Positions 37,982-49,375 of a DNA stretch of 64,000 bases are shown in pieces. Source of the stretch: Caprella mutica (Eukaryota > Arthropoda > Malacostraca > Amphipoda > Caprellidae); the NCBI GenBank assembly GCA_947561585.1, contig CANNZV010002592.1, positions 74,311-138,310 on the forward strand. Reading direction: 5' to 3'. Made by a program: the position numbers and the translations under genes. The stretch's first letter is position 1, and each line of letters begins with the position of its first letter. Under the pieces are notes generated by a model. It was not told the DNA's origin and did no database searches. It saw only the letters and a list, made by a program, of their open reading frames with translations.

Positions 37982-38552
37982 GAGATATGGGAATGAACTG
38001 GAATATTGGAAAGAACTGGAATATGGGAAAGAACTGGAATATTGGAAAGAACTGGAATATGGGAAAGAACTGAAATATCGTAATGAATTGGAATATTGAA
38101 AAGAACTGGAATATGGGAAAGAACTTGAATATGGGAAATAACTAGAATGTTGGAATGAACTAGAATTTGGGAAAACACTGGAATATGGGAAGACACTGGA
38201 ACATGGGAAATAACTGGAATATGGGAAAACACTGGAATATGGGAAGACACTGGAATATGGGAAATAACTGGAATATGGAATAGAACTGGAATAGGGAAAG
38301 AACTAAAATGTGGGAATGAACTAAAATTTGGGAAATAACTGAAATATGGTAAGGAATTGGAATAAGAGAAAGAACTGGGATATGGGAAAACACTGGAATA
38401 TGTGAAAGAACTTGAATATGGGAAAGAACTTGAATATGGGAAAGACTGGAATATGGGAAAAAACTTGAATAATGGAAAAAACTGGAATATGGTAAAAAAC
38501 TGAAATATTGGAAAGAACCGGAAAGAGATAATGAACTGGAATATGGGAATGA
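37982..38552. repeat. 18 bp minisatellite (GAACTGGAATATGGGAAA)n
   Basis: About 32 imperfect units of 18 bp. Since 18 is a multiple of three, long frames stay open on both strands (37,899-38,099 plus; 37,969-38,250 and 38,160-38,570 minus), giving periodic peptides such as YGKELEYWKELE. These are artefacts of the repeat, not genes. Units vary more toward the right end, where spacing also slips by one or two bases. Confidence 0.92.
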
Positions 38553-38947
38553 TGTATAATATTCTATCACAGTAGGAATGTTAGTACAGAGGGTCTACTT
38601 CCCACGTAGTAACATGATTGAGTATCTCTTTAATCGAATGACTTAATTAGAACTGTATTCAAATCAAAGGATATTTTACTCATTATGCAAATTTCTAGAT
38701 AGCAATTAACTGAAGGTTATATAACTATAAAGGAAATAAAATTCAATCCCAATTAATTGCGTCTCATTGTTTTTGAACACATTTTTAAACATTGAATACA
38801 AAGTTTCACAAACAAATGATTGGGTGCTTGGGTCCTTTTATAATCTTCCAATTAATATTATTCTCGCATTTACTATATAGTAAATTGTATTCACCGTCAT
38901 ATTTATGTGTTCTATTCATCATATACTGTATATTTTTTGTATATACT

Positions 38948-39148
38948 AAGGTAAGCTCCTACTTGTCGTTCATTTCCTCTTTATGAATAATAACTAAAAG
39001 CTATATATAATAACAATTATAATTAGACATTTTTCTTTTATTTGGTGCATTATTTTCCATTTTAATCTAACTAGGTATCATTTATAATATGTAAAATAAC
39101 GAGTCGGATTATTTTTATTAGGACTGTTCGATAACTTGGAGCTTACCT
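38948..39148. mobile_element. MITE, 'GTAAGTTCC' fold-back family
   Basis: Left end AAGGTAAGCTCCTACTTGTC; right end CTGTTCGATAACTTGGAGCTTACC, which is its inverted counterpart. The left arm is more decayed than the right. Confidence 0.55.
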
Positions 39149-39389
39149 CATTTCAATATCCATTATTCAAATTAATTTAATTCACCCAACACTAATGCAT
39201 AATACATTATGAGATTAACGTAACAAATAAATCTGTATATATAATGTGAAGTAAATAATTTGATTATAAGCAACTATATGAATAACTAGAACTTCGATAG
39301 ATATATTTAAGGCGAAATCAACATTTTTTCATTGGAAATCAATTATTAATCTTACAATAATGAAGAAGATGAAACAGAAGGAATTTTGA

Positions 39390-39577
39390 AATCTATTTAA
39401 AAACTGTATTGAATCTGATGAATATCAAGAAATACTAAGTCCTTCACAAGGAGCAAACCTACCGGACATAACATGCCCTTCACAATTATCATTCATGAAA
39501 TGCTCTGCCCTTCGCATTTATAAAATCACTGACAATCTACCTTTAGCTACTTTCAATACCACTGTATATAAACATTA
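39390..39577 (+). other. Open coding-like stretch, unrecognised
   Basis: Open for 62 codons to TAA after an upstream TGA. It has unusually mixed residues for this AT-rich DNA: SDEYQEILSPSQGANLPDIT then CPSQLSFMKCSALRIYKITD. There is no ATG near the start, so it would have to be an internal or terminal exon, and no convincing acceptor is seen. No family recognised. It could be a gene fragment or a decayed transposon frame. Confidence 0.22.
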
Positions 39578-40843
39578 ATAGGTCGAATATTTCGATATTA
39601 TCAATAATTGATAGCTTGTCAGTATAGTATGAAAAGCAATTACATACAGTTGAATATATTATCAAAAATTAAATGAAACTAAACCTTATTAATGGACAAT
39701 TATTACCTTCCAATTGAACTCGAGCTATATGAATTAGTTGGTCAGAGATGTGACCAATACAATAATTATTTTACCCATTAATTTTGTTCAATAATTAACA
39801 ACGATTATATTGACATTGACAAATTATGGACTAATGAGTAATGAGGTAAAGAATCAATCCAAATTACTTGACCGATTTTTTAGTAATATCGGGCATATCT
39901 GGCCAATGATCTAATTATATATTAGAGCTTTGCTCCAGTTCATCGAGAGTTACAAATGTTGGAAAGAACTTTTCCCAATTTACCTACAAATTAACAGTTA
40001 TTCTGATTTTGTTAGGTAAACTATTTTTCCAGCAACTATTTTTCTTTCTTTTGCGTTGTCTGTACAATGTTGTATATATGTGTACAACGGACAAATTAAG
40101 TAAACAGATGTTCAAGACGCCTCCTCTTTATATCATATGGTTCCACCATAACTTTCTGTGTAAAGTAAATAAGTGAGTTACAGCCATAGTTAGATATGTT
40201 ATTCCTGATCACTGGAAATTTCCTTACTGGACGTTTCATATACTAGGACGTAAAGTTACCGAACGATTCGTTACCAGTTTTAAGTTCCTGGACGAACATT
40301 TATTTAATTTGAAATGGACTGCAGACTACAATTTATACTAATCATATACATTATAAATTGATACATATAAAGTTGCAGTAACGGCCGATTCTACGTCTAC
40401 TTTAAATATGGTTCAACATCTTTTTCTGTTGCCTTACGTTTAATTCTGCAACTAATTCCATATAAAAAAGGGAAGCAAAACTAGTCTTGGATATCAATCG
40501 AATCAAAAGTTAAATAACAATTGTTATTATTTTTTCTTCTTCTCATTATTGAAATTGTGGTTCAGTCTGAGATCTCCAAACTAGCTGAACTACCTACATT
40601 CTGAGAATCTTTTGTTTTTGATATATCCGAAAATGTTTCTTTAACGTTTGGGTAAATATCCAATTACTGAAGTTAAAAAGTTACTGAACTATGATAACAT
40701 AATGAAAATAATATTTTCGAACGTATAAGCAAAAACTATACAATTTAGGATTTTTACTCTATATTTTAGTAATTATATACAAGCGTTTTTCAAATATGAT
40801 CAGAAATTTCAGGAAACTGGTATAAATGTGATTGGTATAAATA
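39578..40843. other. Intergenic DNA
   Basis: Nothing recognised. Confidence 0.5.
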
Positions 40844-41798
40844 AAGGGTTTGTAATAATGATGGGACCCAAAATAATCTTTAATTACTTTTTGAATAATG
40901 GATGAATTAAAAAAAAAAAACTAAACGATATAGAATCCTGAAATTATCGCGTGTTTTCTCAACTACTCTTTAGAAAAAAATTCTTTCAAGTGCTGCCCTC
41001 CTGACCACACTCAAATTTAGGGACGATAACGGAGGTTGTTCATATCTGTGATCAGCATTTCCTGTCCATTAGATCTAATTTCTGTTTCACTATGTGTCTT
41101 CAATCCAGGGGTAACTCATGGCTTGTTAAGGTAGACTCTTCCTTTGAGATATCACAATAAGAAAAAGTTCAATGCGGAAAGATCTGGAGATCTTTCTGGC
41201 CAATCAACGTCGCCAGACCTCGAGATCAATCTTCCCTGAAACTTCCGACGCAGGATTTCAATGTTGAGACCCGTGGTGTCACAAGAGTACTTTTAAATAG
41301 ATTAATCACATTCATTACATTCACTTTCGGAATCAAAAAGTCAGTTTTCATGTCGTGATATCGCTTCCCATTCACTGTAAATGTTTGGCCATTGCTATCC
41401 TCAAGAAATAGGGACCGATAATCATATTCTCCTTAATTCCACACCACACTGTGACTCTTTCTGAATGGAGCGACTTTTCTCTGATCACATTCGGGTTTGC
41501 CAACTCTCGAAAAACGAACGTTATGTTTATTGACGCAATCATTTAGTCTGAAATAAGCTTCATATGACATGATCAAGTTTTGAATAAATTTCAAGTTTTC
41601 TGTATGCTTCTGTAAACCCCACTCGCAGAATGCAACTCAATGTGTGAAGTCACTTTCCTGTAGCATTCAATTTTCATTTAGCACTGAACTTTTATCCCAT
41701 ACCCGTATCATTGATAATATTCTAATACGTAAAAATTCAATGATTATTTCAAAAGATATTCAAAATTATTTTGGGTCACATCATTATTACAAACCCTG
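40844..41798 (-). mobile_element. Tc1/mariner-type element, degenerate, TA-flanked
   Basis: Inverted ends: left (A/C)AGGGTTTGTAATAATGATG then GGACCCAAAATAAT; right, as reverse complement, CAGGGTTTGTAATAATGATG then TGACCCAAAATAAT. TA flanks both ends (40,842-40,843 and 41,799-41,800). Length is 955 bp. The terminal C of the left end is mutated to A. The N-terminal coding part is too short for a complete transposase, so the copy is internally deleted. Confidence 0.85.
41060..41575 (-). pseudogene. Transposase pseudogene (arthropod Tc1/mariner relative)
   Basis: Minus-strand translation, across several frames, gives SYEAYFRLNDCVNKHNVRF (region of the first catalytic Asp, normally DEAHFxLNGxVNKQN), then SVVWN and TFTVNGKRYHDMKTDFLIPK, and finally RSGDVDWPERSPDL followed by NFFLLWYLKGRVY. 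The last matches the WPPRSPDLTPLDFFLWGYLK block that carries the third catalytic residue. Frameshifts, a stop and replaced catalytic residues (SYE for SDE, ALN for PLD) show it is dead. Confidence 0.75.
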
Positions 41799-41800
41799 TA

Positions 41801-42512
41801 CTTGTATTATGCAACCCATTTCAAATTGAAAAATCGATCGTCCCGAAGAGAAATCTGGGAACGAAACCTGACACTAACGAGACGTCTGGTAATTAAAGGT
41901 CCGGGTACAAAACGGCCTATCTCCGTTATGCCCATGTATGTCACGACGTGGCTTGTCAAAACAATTTTGAGGTAAACTTCTTAATTTATACGGATTACCT
42001 TTTCAATTTACATTTTTTTTATAGTAAATAATTTATGTATAAGCATTCATTCAACATAATATTTAAATTTATTTTTATCAATAGATAATTGCAATGTGCA
42101 TTCATGTAAAAGTCTCACTTTAAAAATATTTCAAGAAAATAAAATCACTTTTTAAAGAAGCTTTTGGAAAGGAACATTAAAATATGTTTCAAATAATTTT
42201 GAATAGGTGAAATTTTTATGATTGAAGATTGAAAACAGCCTTTGTGAAATTATCATCATCAGACAAAACAAAATAAAATATTATAATTAAATATAATTAC
42301 CTAATAATTCTCTTCTTTTGAAATTCCCATATTTTCATTTTACAGAACATATAAGAGGTCTCATCATTCTTGAGGTAAAGAGAAAGGTAAATAATTCACC
42401 TTCACGAGGTATTATATTATTTGGATTAGACTCAGACGAGGAGAGATGAACTGATGTCGTAATGAAGTGTCATAGAGTTGCTGTGAGAGATACGCTAGAT
42501 ATAGAGAGATTG
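41801..42512. other. Intergenic DNA
   Basis: AT-rich. The part 42,360-42,510 is purine-rich with GAGAGA strings. No gene seen. Confidence 0.45.
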
Positions 42513-42745
42513 AGTTCTCTTAGAAGTCATGTATCGTCAATGTGAATTCTCTTGGAAATCATGTGCCATCAATGTGAGTTCTCTTGCAAATCCTGTGTCA
42601 TCAATTTGATATCTCATAAAGTAATGTGTCGTCAATGTGAGTTCACTTGTTAATCAATAATCATGTGTCATCAATGTATGTTCTCTGGGAAGTCATGTGT
42701 CATCAATTGAGTTCTCTTGTATATCATTATTCATCAATGTGAATT
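42513..42745. repeat. ~32 bp tandem repeat
   Basis: About seven imperfect units with core TCATGTGTCATCAATGTGAG followed by TTCTCTTG. Unit length varies by a few bases. Non-coding. Confidence 0.8.
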
Positions 42746-42929
42746 TTCTATGTACATATTAAAGTATAAATTAATTTGAGTTATATACAAGCTAAATTTT
42801 CATAGAATTTGGAATCGTTTTGTATGAAATTTGATGTTTATTAATGAAAGGTTAACTGATGAGCCTACAAATTGCTCATATTGTTGAAATGATCCACTTA
42901 TTTTTCCTAGCTGAATGACACTTGGCAGA

Positions 42930-43090
42930 TGAATATACTTGGCTGAGTACGGATTTTCGGCAAATCCGTATTTCAGAAAATTCGTTTTCAGTAGATTTGG
43001 GATTCGGCAGACACGTATTCGGACAATCCCTTTCGGCGAATTGGTTTTCAGAATATTCGGTTTTGGCCAATTCATTTTCGCAAATTCAGC
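42930..43090. repeat. Degenerate ~15 bp minisatellite (TTCGGCAAATTCGTTT type)
   Basis: About ten imperfect units combining TTCGG(C/A), AATTCG and TTTTC. On the minus strand the unit approximates GCCGAAAACGAATTT. Short frames on both strands (42,800-43,075 minus; 42,922-43,164 plus) are by-products of the repeat. In unit length and in the CGAAAAC core it resembles the 15-16 bp arrays that end the elements at 50.4, 53.4 and 62.0 kb. Confidence 0.65.
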
Positions 43091-43451
43091 CTAGACACTT
43101 ATACAACATCAATACTTACAAAGGTAAATATTCAATGCATATGTCTATAATATTTACGAAATGAAATTATGTCTAGAAATTCAATGAATTTTTTATGCTA
43201 AATATACCAGAATTCGTTATCAAATGCATTTAGGTAATTCACTGCATAAAAATTGTGAGAATGAAAGGTTGTTATTGACCGCGATGGGCTCAATTGAGTT
43301 GATTTCTGACCGATTCGACTGATTTTTTAAATCTACCGATAGATCGCAACTGTTAGTCCAATAATCCGTATTTTATGGCAACATTTTGGAGATTTAGTGG
43401 GAATTGAATCCGGGAATGAGAAGTGGAAGATTTCAATCTAGAATCTTAATA

Positions 43452-44412
43452 CAGGATTAGTTCCGAGTTACCGAACAGTTTCCCTTAACTGCACACATAA
43501 CTGCGATATCTACATATGTTGTCCAATGCACATTAATAAAAATTTGAAAAATGTGATGGATGAAGAAATTATGTTAAAAAAACGAGGAGTGAGATAATTT
43601 TAAATAATAGTGAAAATAGTAAATATTTGAATATATCCTTCATAAAACTAAAACTAAAAACAATAAAATTAATTTTTAACTCGGAGGGTCAAAATATACC
43701 ACAATAAGGATCAGAATCACAAAATTCATATTCCTACCCTTTTTTCAGATATTCATTCATGGATTAAAAATAGTTGTAATATTTTCTTTGAAAATCAGAC
43801 CATTCACAGAATAATTAATTTAGTAATACTCAGAGTTATAAGAATTGGGCTCGTTGCGTTACAACTGTAGTTACAATAGAATAGAAGTAAAACTCGTTCC
43901 CATGACCATTGACTAATCACTTATCGGTTGGGAATTAGAGGCTGAACTTTGATAAAATGGGATGAAAAAAAAAACGTTTTGGGGAAATTGGAGCCGAAGA
44001 TGGATTGAAAACCCTTGAAACTCACTTTTGTTCACACAACATTTGGGTGAAGGTTTGAAGTGGTGATGGAAATGAACTACAGGTAGGTATTTGTTCGATC
44101 ATTGTATTGCTGAAAGAGACGCGTGTGTATCATTGGAAAAAATTCAAGATTTTCTTCGATTAAATATATATTCAATTTCAATGAATTGCAATAATACATG
44201 TAGAAAATTATCGAAAATACTCAAAGTCATCATGAAGGTAAAATAATGTATTGTATTTATTTATTTATTACATAATTTCAGATTTACTAGATGAATCCAC
44301 CTTCTTGAATACCTAAAAATTTAATAATTTTTATTAATTGGCAAATATCATTATGATTATGATTATATATGATCAAATATATGAGGCCGCTAGATAACTC
44401 GGAACTTACACT
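43452..44412. other. Possible longer relative of the MITE family (two ends ~960 bp apart)
   Basis: Left-type end ATTAGTTCCGAGTTACCGAA at 43,454 and right-type end AGATAACTCGGAACTTACAC at 44,391 are inverted relative to each other. The interior has no recognisable transposase. Either this is a long family member or a MITE split by an insertion. Two unrelated half copies are also possible. Confidence 0.3.
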
Positions 44413-44880
44413 AACCATTAAACCATTATCAACCATAATTAATGTTAAATTATTTATTTAACCCTCTGTTGCCTGGCATTATTTCTCTAAGTTCGGACTT
44501 GATGTTAATTAAGCTCAAAGTCAGCTGATTATAATTACAATGAATGTATGGTAATTAATGCTATTCAGTGTTCTCTGCGATTGAATTACAATTGTAATTA
44601 TTATTAGGGAGTCCAAAGGAAGTTATATTTGCTTAACTCTATAATTAAGATCTAGTACATACCTCTTTTTATATTTTAAATGTGAAGAAAAAGTGTCTTC
44701 ATTTAATAAAATAAAAAATAAATCCAGCATCTACAAAAAATAATTCATGAGATACAAAAAAATTTAAAATCGTGTTCAGTGATAATTTAGGATAAATTAA
44801 CATAAATGGTTTTATTTATAAGTAAAAGTTGTGATGAATCGAAAATTAAAGTTTTACTTCGAAAAATATCAAATCAAATA

Positions 44881-45074
44881 AGGTAAGTTCTGAGTTAACA
44901 TACGGTTTCACACTTCCGATCACGTATGAATTTTTTTTATAGTTATTTTAATCCTCGTTATTTCAATCCATGACACCTAACGATAACAAATAGAATTATG
45001 AGTTGAATAATAATCATATAATTATTTCTTACCTGATCGAATATGTGAACAGTCCAATAACAAGTAACTTACCC
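44881..45074. mobile_element. MITE, 'GTAAGTTCC' fold-back family
   Basis: Left end AGGTAAGTTCTGAGTTAACA then TACGGTTTCACACTTCCGAT; right end CCTGATCGAATATGTGAACA then GTCCAATAACAAGTAACTTACC. Good pairing of both arms; AT-rich centre with CATGACACCTAACG. Confidence 0.72.
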
Positions 45075-46617
45075 AATCAGAGACCTGCATTAACTGTTTT
45101 AAATATTTTCTCTTGAAATTTAAAAGTCAATCACAGGCTTCAAATGTGATGATTGACTCCACAACTCAAAGATTAGTTCCCCGAAATTCAGTTTTCCTTT
45201 TCACTTCAGCTCTTTTTGAACACTCAATTAATCCGATTAGATGTGACAAAAAAGTAAAGTGTTGGTCGGAAGCTTCAGTCGGCTTTAGCCTGGAAATAAT
45301 TATGGTAAACAACAGGAATTAGAATAGGATTAGTGTTTAATCTTTGAATTGGGCGACAATATTTCTGCTTTCTCTTCATGAGTTGGCTTGCTGTTGTATT
45401 GCATGTTCGAAAGATATTCACGCGGAGTTTAAACTTAATTCAAACTTTATAAACCTGTCTACTCTGTATTTGACTTAATTTTTTTAAATTTTCATATCAA
45501 AATAAATAATGTTTAATTTATGATATCATATTTTTCGGGTAAGTTCAAATTCGATGATAATTGCTGTTTTTCATGTTTTAGTCGGTCATCTACGTTCGGC
45601 AATGAATTCACTTATACATATTTACAGTATTTTTTAAAGGAGGTATTTTCCTATTGATCTGTTTGCAGAGCTTGTTAACCACACTCATGTACGACTGTTC
45701 CTTCTTCGTCCATATAAGTATGTAGTTGCCTGCTTGCTGTGTAGATTTAAATAATTATTCTGATGTAATTCTACAGTTTGAGTTAAACACATACCTCAAT
45801 ATCGACGACCCAGATGTGTTGTAAATCCAACAACATGCATCCATTTGGATCCATATTAGCTATACGCGTGAGTGTTAAATTAATAACATATTTTAGATTG
45901 TTTAAACTACTGTATGTATAAAATAGTTTAGTTATGATGTCTAAATAGAAAAATATGAACTAGTGCAGTGATGTAATTTGACGGTATGTTTAACCATATA
46001 ATACGGTCAGTTTACAGGGGACTTGTAAAACTAAGTGTTTTTGAAAGATTGCAGGCTTAAAGGCAGGCATGAAAAGAAGGAGGCGCACAAACTAAAAGCG
46101 TGAAATTGCAGCAGTACCTACGGCAGACAGTGTCTGGTGATAGTCATTATGTGAAGGGTACTTGCATTTGCGCTCTATCCACCACTCCAAATTGATATGT
46201 TATTTAAATAATCTAACAATTCATAATTCTATTAGCTGAATTCTATTTGCTATTCTATTCTATTTATTGGAGTCATCCATGTTTTCGATTGATTAATAAA
46301 ATAAAATAATCATTAAAATAACTAGTTAAATAATAATCATTAACATATTTTTCTTACATGATCGAATATGAGGAATAGTCCGATAACTCAAAACTTCCCA
46401 TTTATTTTAAAAACTGCATGCAATGAGTATCATTCATTGTAATATAATTACATAAATGTATTTAGAGTAATGAGTCTATTCTTTTTTGATATACTTTCAG
46501 TGTGTATATGTATTAATAAAAAAATAATGCTTTTCGTTTTATTCAATAATTATTAATGAATAAATTTATATTTTTTAGAGGTTGAAGATTTAAAGTAAAA
46601 TTTCTTTTATCAATATA
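45075..46617. other. Intergenic DNA with one MITE end
   Basis: A right-type MITE end (ATGATCGAATATGAGGAATA then GTCCGATAACTCAAAACTT) at 46,358-46,398 lacks a clear partner. A GC-richer patch (46,040-46,190) with GGCAGGC and GGCGCAC strings is unassigned. A 69-codon frame at 45,113 has no support. Confidence 0.45.
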
Positions 46618-47911
46618 CAGGGTGCGGAGAAAGTCCCATATCAATTTTTATTTTTTAAATTAAAGATTTTATTGATTTACTAAATTTATCCATTTATATC
46701 TCATTTTCTTCCTAAAATCATTTAATTTAATATTCCAGGTCTAAATTTTGATAAATTTACATCGTCTTTTGTAAAAAATGAGTCAACATGAGGCTATTAT
46801 TCAGCTACTCTGCGCGGGAAGACAAACCCAGAGATTGTTAAGCTGTTAAAAGCACCGAAATCGACTGTTAGGAATGCTATTAAACGCTACCAAGAGCTGG
46901 AGCCAACAGGTGATCAACACAGGTGTGGACGACCTCGCACTGCACGCACTTCAACCAAAATCAAAGCCATCAGGGAGCGGATAAGGAGGAACCGCAAGCA
47001 AAGCATGAGAAAGATGACTAAGAGTATGGATATCGACGAAAAAAGTGTGAAAACCATCGTCAAAGAAGACCTCAAGTTGGCCCCCTTTAAAATGATCAAC
47101 ATGCAACAGCTCACTGACTTGCAGAAACAAAAGAGGCTGGATAGATCAAAGATTCTTTTGAATGCAATGAAAGATGGCACGCAGGCTGGTGAGATCGTCT
47201 TTTTGGATGAGAAAATGTTCACTGTGGAGGCCAAATTCAATTCCCAGAACGACAGAATTTTGGCAAAAAGTGCAGACAGTATCCCTCCATCTGTAAAGAC
47301 GGTTTCCGTCGTCAAAGGCCTGCATCTGTGATAGTTTGGGCTGCCATCCCTTAGAGTTGGAGATCTCCTCTCATTTTCGTCAAGATGGCGCTAAAGTTAA
47401 CGCAAAATCGTATATCGAGGATATTTTGACTCCAGGATTAATCGAGATGAAGAAGCACTTCACGAACAGGCCTATTACCTTTTAACAGGTCGGTGCGCCC
47501 TCGCACACAGCAAACAAAACTCAGGATTGGTGTGAGCGTCAATTTCCTGCGTTTTGGAGGAAGGAATTTTGGGCTCCTTCATAGCCGGACCTGAACCCTC
47601 TGGACTTTTGTGTGTGGTCCATCTTGGAGAAAGAAGCGTGCGCTACAGCTCATGATAGTATTGAAATTCTGAAGAAGTCCCTCGATCGACAATGGGCCAA
47701 AATTCCCCACGAACGGTTCCGTGCCGCAGTAAAGAGCTTCAGAGGTAGACTCGAGAGAGTAATCGCCGCCAATGGTGGTCATATTGAAAAATAATTGGTA
47801 GAACTGTTAAATGGGTTTATTGAGATATTGTGTGATAAGTTGTTTTATTTCATCAATCACAACTCATTCAATTAACATTTTTATATGATCGGGGACTTTC
47901 TCCGCACCCTG
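46618..47911 (+). mobile_element. Nearly full-length DD37D mariner element
   Basis: Terminal inverted repeats are exact over 20 bp: CAGGGTGCGGAGAAAGTCCC at left and its reverse complement at right. TA flanks both ends (46,616-46,617 and 47,912-47,913). Length is 1,294 bp, normal for a complete mariner. It carries one plus-strand transposase gene, now broken. The 13.37-14.35 kb element is a truncated copy of the same family. Confidence 0.93.
46778..47794 (+). pseudogene. Mariner transposase pseudogene (DD37D / maT-like)
   Basis: Full-length coding region of about 339 codons from ATG (MSQHEAIIQL) to TAA (GGHIEK). Blocks in order: helix-turn-helix (NPEIVKLLKAPKSTVRNAIK), GRPRT linker, second DNA-binding block (SVKTIVKEDLKLAPF), first catalytic region (IVFLDEKMFTVEAKFN), an IVWAAI block, second catalytic region (QVGAPSHTANK, where D is replaced by V), and PDLNPLDFCVW with the third Asp. 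From the V of the second region to the third Asp there are 37 residues, the DD37D spacing. Breaks: a frameshift about 13 codons in, another near 47,315, stops before SWRSP, before QVGAPS and before PDLNPL. Inactive. Confidence 0.92.
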
Positions 47912-47913
47912 TA

Positions 47914-48212
47914 ATGTCCACCAAATCGATTGGTACTTTAAAATTTTGGAAATAAGCAGATCCACGTTCATAGTAGGGAGATACACAACCTTCTCTTCCG
48001 ACGTCTTCCACCAAACGCCTGCTCATAAAGCTGCGTGGAAGCATCTTTGAAGATAGTTGCCTCTTTTCTTGCTTTACTGCCTGCTTTCACGCCTGCTCTT
48101 GCAACATTCTCTGTGCGCAGCTACATAAGAATAGCATTTAGCACGGCTCACGCCTGCTCACACGAAAAAGCTTTTGGTGTGCACACAGCCTAACCGTTCG
48201 GTCACACTATTG
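47914..48212. other. GC-richer unassigned block with CGCCTGCT repeats
   Basis: Directly right of the mariner's TA. CGCCTGCT occurs three times, with a related TGCCTGCT once. The block ends GTGTGCACACAGCCTAACCG then TTCGGTCACAC. Its composition contrasts with surrounding DNA, suggesting a decayed non-autonomous element of another superfamily. No reading frame is convincing. Confidence 0.4.
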
Positions 48213-48478
48213 GAATGAGTATTTTTCAGCTGAAATATCCGTAAGCATTTTTCAATAGATATGTTTATATTTAAGCTTTTTATACCAAATATATTTAGTA
48301 TTGAATAGGGATTGACGTGCAATAAAGTGGATAATAATATTATATCTGGATAATGGTACAAATTTATTCATAAATATAAATAAATAGAGTATATATTATA
48401 TTATTACTCTGCTTTTTGAATTTCTAATAAATTTTATATGACATGAATAGTTTTTAATGTATCGAAAATTGTAGAAAA

Positions 48479-49004
48479 CAATATTGGGAGCAAATAAAGT
48501 TAACGGACCACAGTCTGTTAACTTTACTATGTTAAATTTTGGTCTGTTATGTTTACTAGCTTCAATTCCGGTCCGTTATCTTTACTCGGTTAAAATATTA
48601 ATATTTGACCAATATTTAGAATAAGAATATAACTTTGGAATCATAGGTACCACATTAATAAATTTAAGCAGAATTTTTTTTTCCATTTTTTTCACTACTC
48701 GTTCTTCGCAACTTTAAAATTGATCACTTTTTTCCATCAATTCTTTCAATTATAAAATATGCAAAATTTATGTGTAATCATATATATTATCATTTATAAT
48801 GTTGTATATTTCTAAAATACTAAAGCAAATATTTAATAAAACTAAAATGAAGTTTTCTGGTCCGTTAACTTTACTAGCTTTATTTCTGGTCCGTTATCTT
48901 TACTAGCTTAATTTCTGGTCTGTTATCTTTACTAACTTCATTTCTGGTCCGTTAACTTTACTTGGTCCGTTTCTGGTTAGTTATCTGTACCTGCTCCCAA
49001 TATT
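48479..49004. mobile_element. Small element with inverted ends and internal 29 bp repeats
   Basis: Begins CAATATTGGGAGCAAATAAA and ends CTGTACCTGCTCCCAATATT, inverted counterparts over about 14 bp, and further in AGTTAACGGACCA pairs with TGGTCCGTT. Inside are two clusters of a ~29 bp unit with core GGTCCGTTATCTTTACTAGC (about 48,500-48,600 and 48,855-48,985), both in the same orientation. No coding capacity. Family unknown; its GGAGCAGGTA end also appears at 52,020 and 52,297. Confidence 0.65.
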
Positions 49005-49125
49005 CATTTATTACTAGAATATATATTTTTTTTCACGAAAAGCTAATTTTTATTCAACTTTAGAAACTTCGATTAGATCCGTCATACAGGCTGCTCTAGA
49101 AGTCTTTGGCACAATAAATATCGAA

Positions 49126-49281
49126 TAGGGCGTTATCTCAGTTATGGAAAAATTCCACATTTTCGATAATATAAACAAAAATCAGAATCATTATTAAACT
49201 CATTTATTCTAATAATTATTATACACATTTTTCCCATATGATCGAAAATATGGAACCGAACGATGACTCAGTTCTCACTCT
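49126..49281. mobile_element. MITE, 'GTAAGTTCC' fold-back family
   Basis: Left arm TATCTCAGTTATGGAAAAAT then TCCACATTTTCGATAAT; right arm ATGATCGAAAATATGGAACC then GAACGATGACTCAGTTCTCAC. A single further right-type end (AATGTGGAACAGTCCTATAA) lies at 49,341-49,375. Confidence 0.62.
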
Positions 49282-49375
49282 TCCTCAAAAACTATAATAA
49301 TAATGATCATTTAACTTATATAATATTAAATCTTCGTATATGATTAAAATGTGGAACAGTCCTATAACTCGAAAA

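Noticed and set aside
37899..38570. Frames of 66, 93 and 136 codons
   Set aside because: Artefacts of the 18 bp repeat, open on both strands.
46914..47315. 133-codon minus-strand frame
   Set aside because: Antisense shadow of the mariner transposase pseudogene.
49080..49120. TACAGGCTGCTC strings (also 17,824) as Tc1/mariner ends
   Set aside because: No matching inverse ends or transposase remnant near them.
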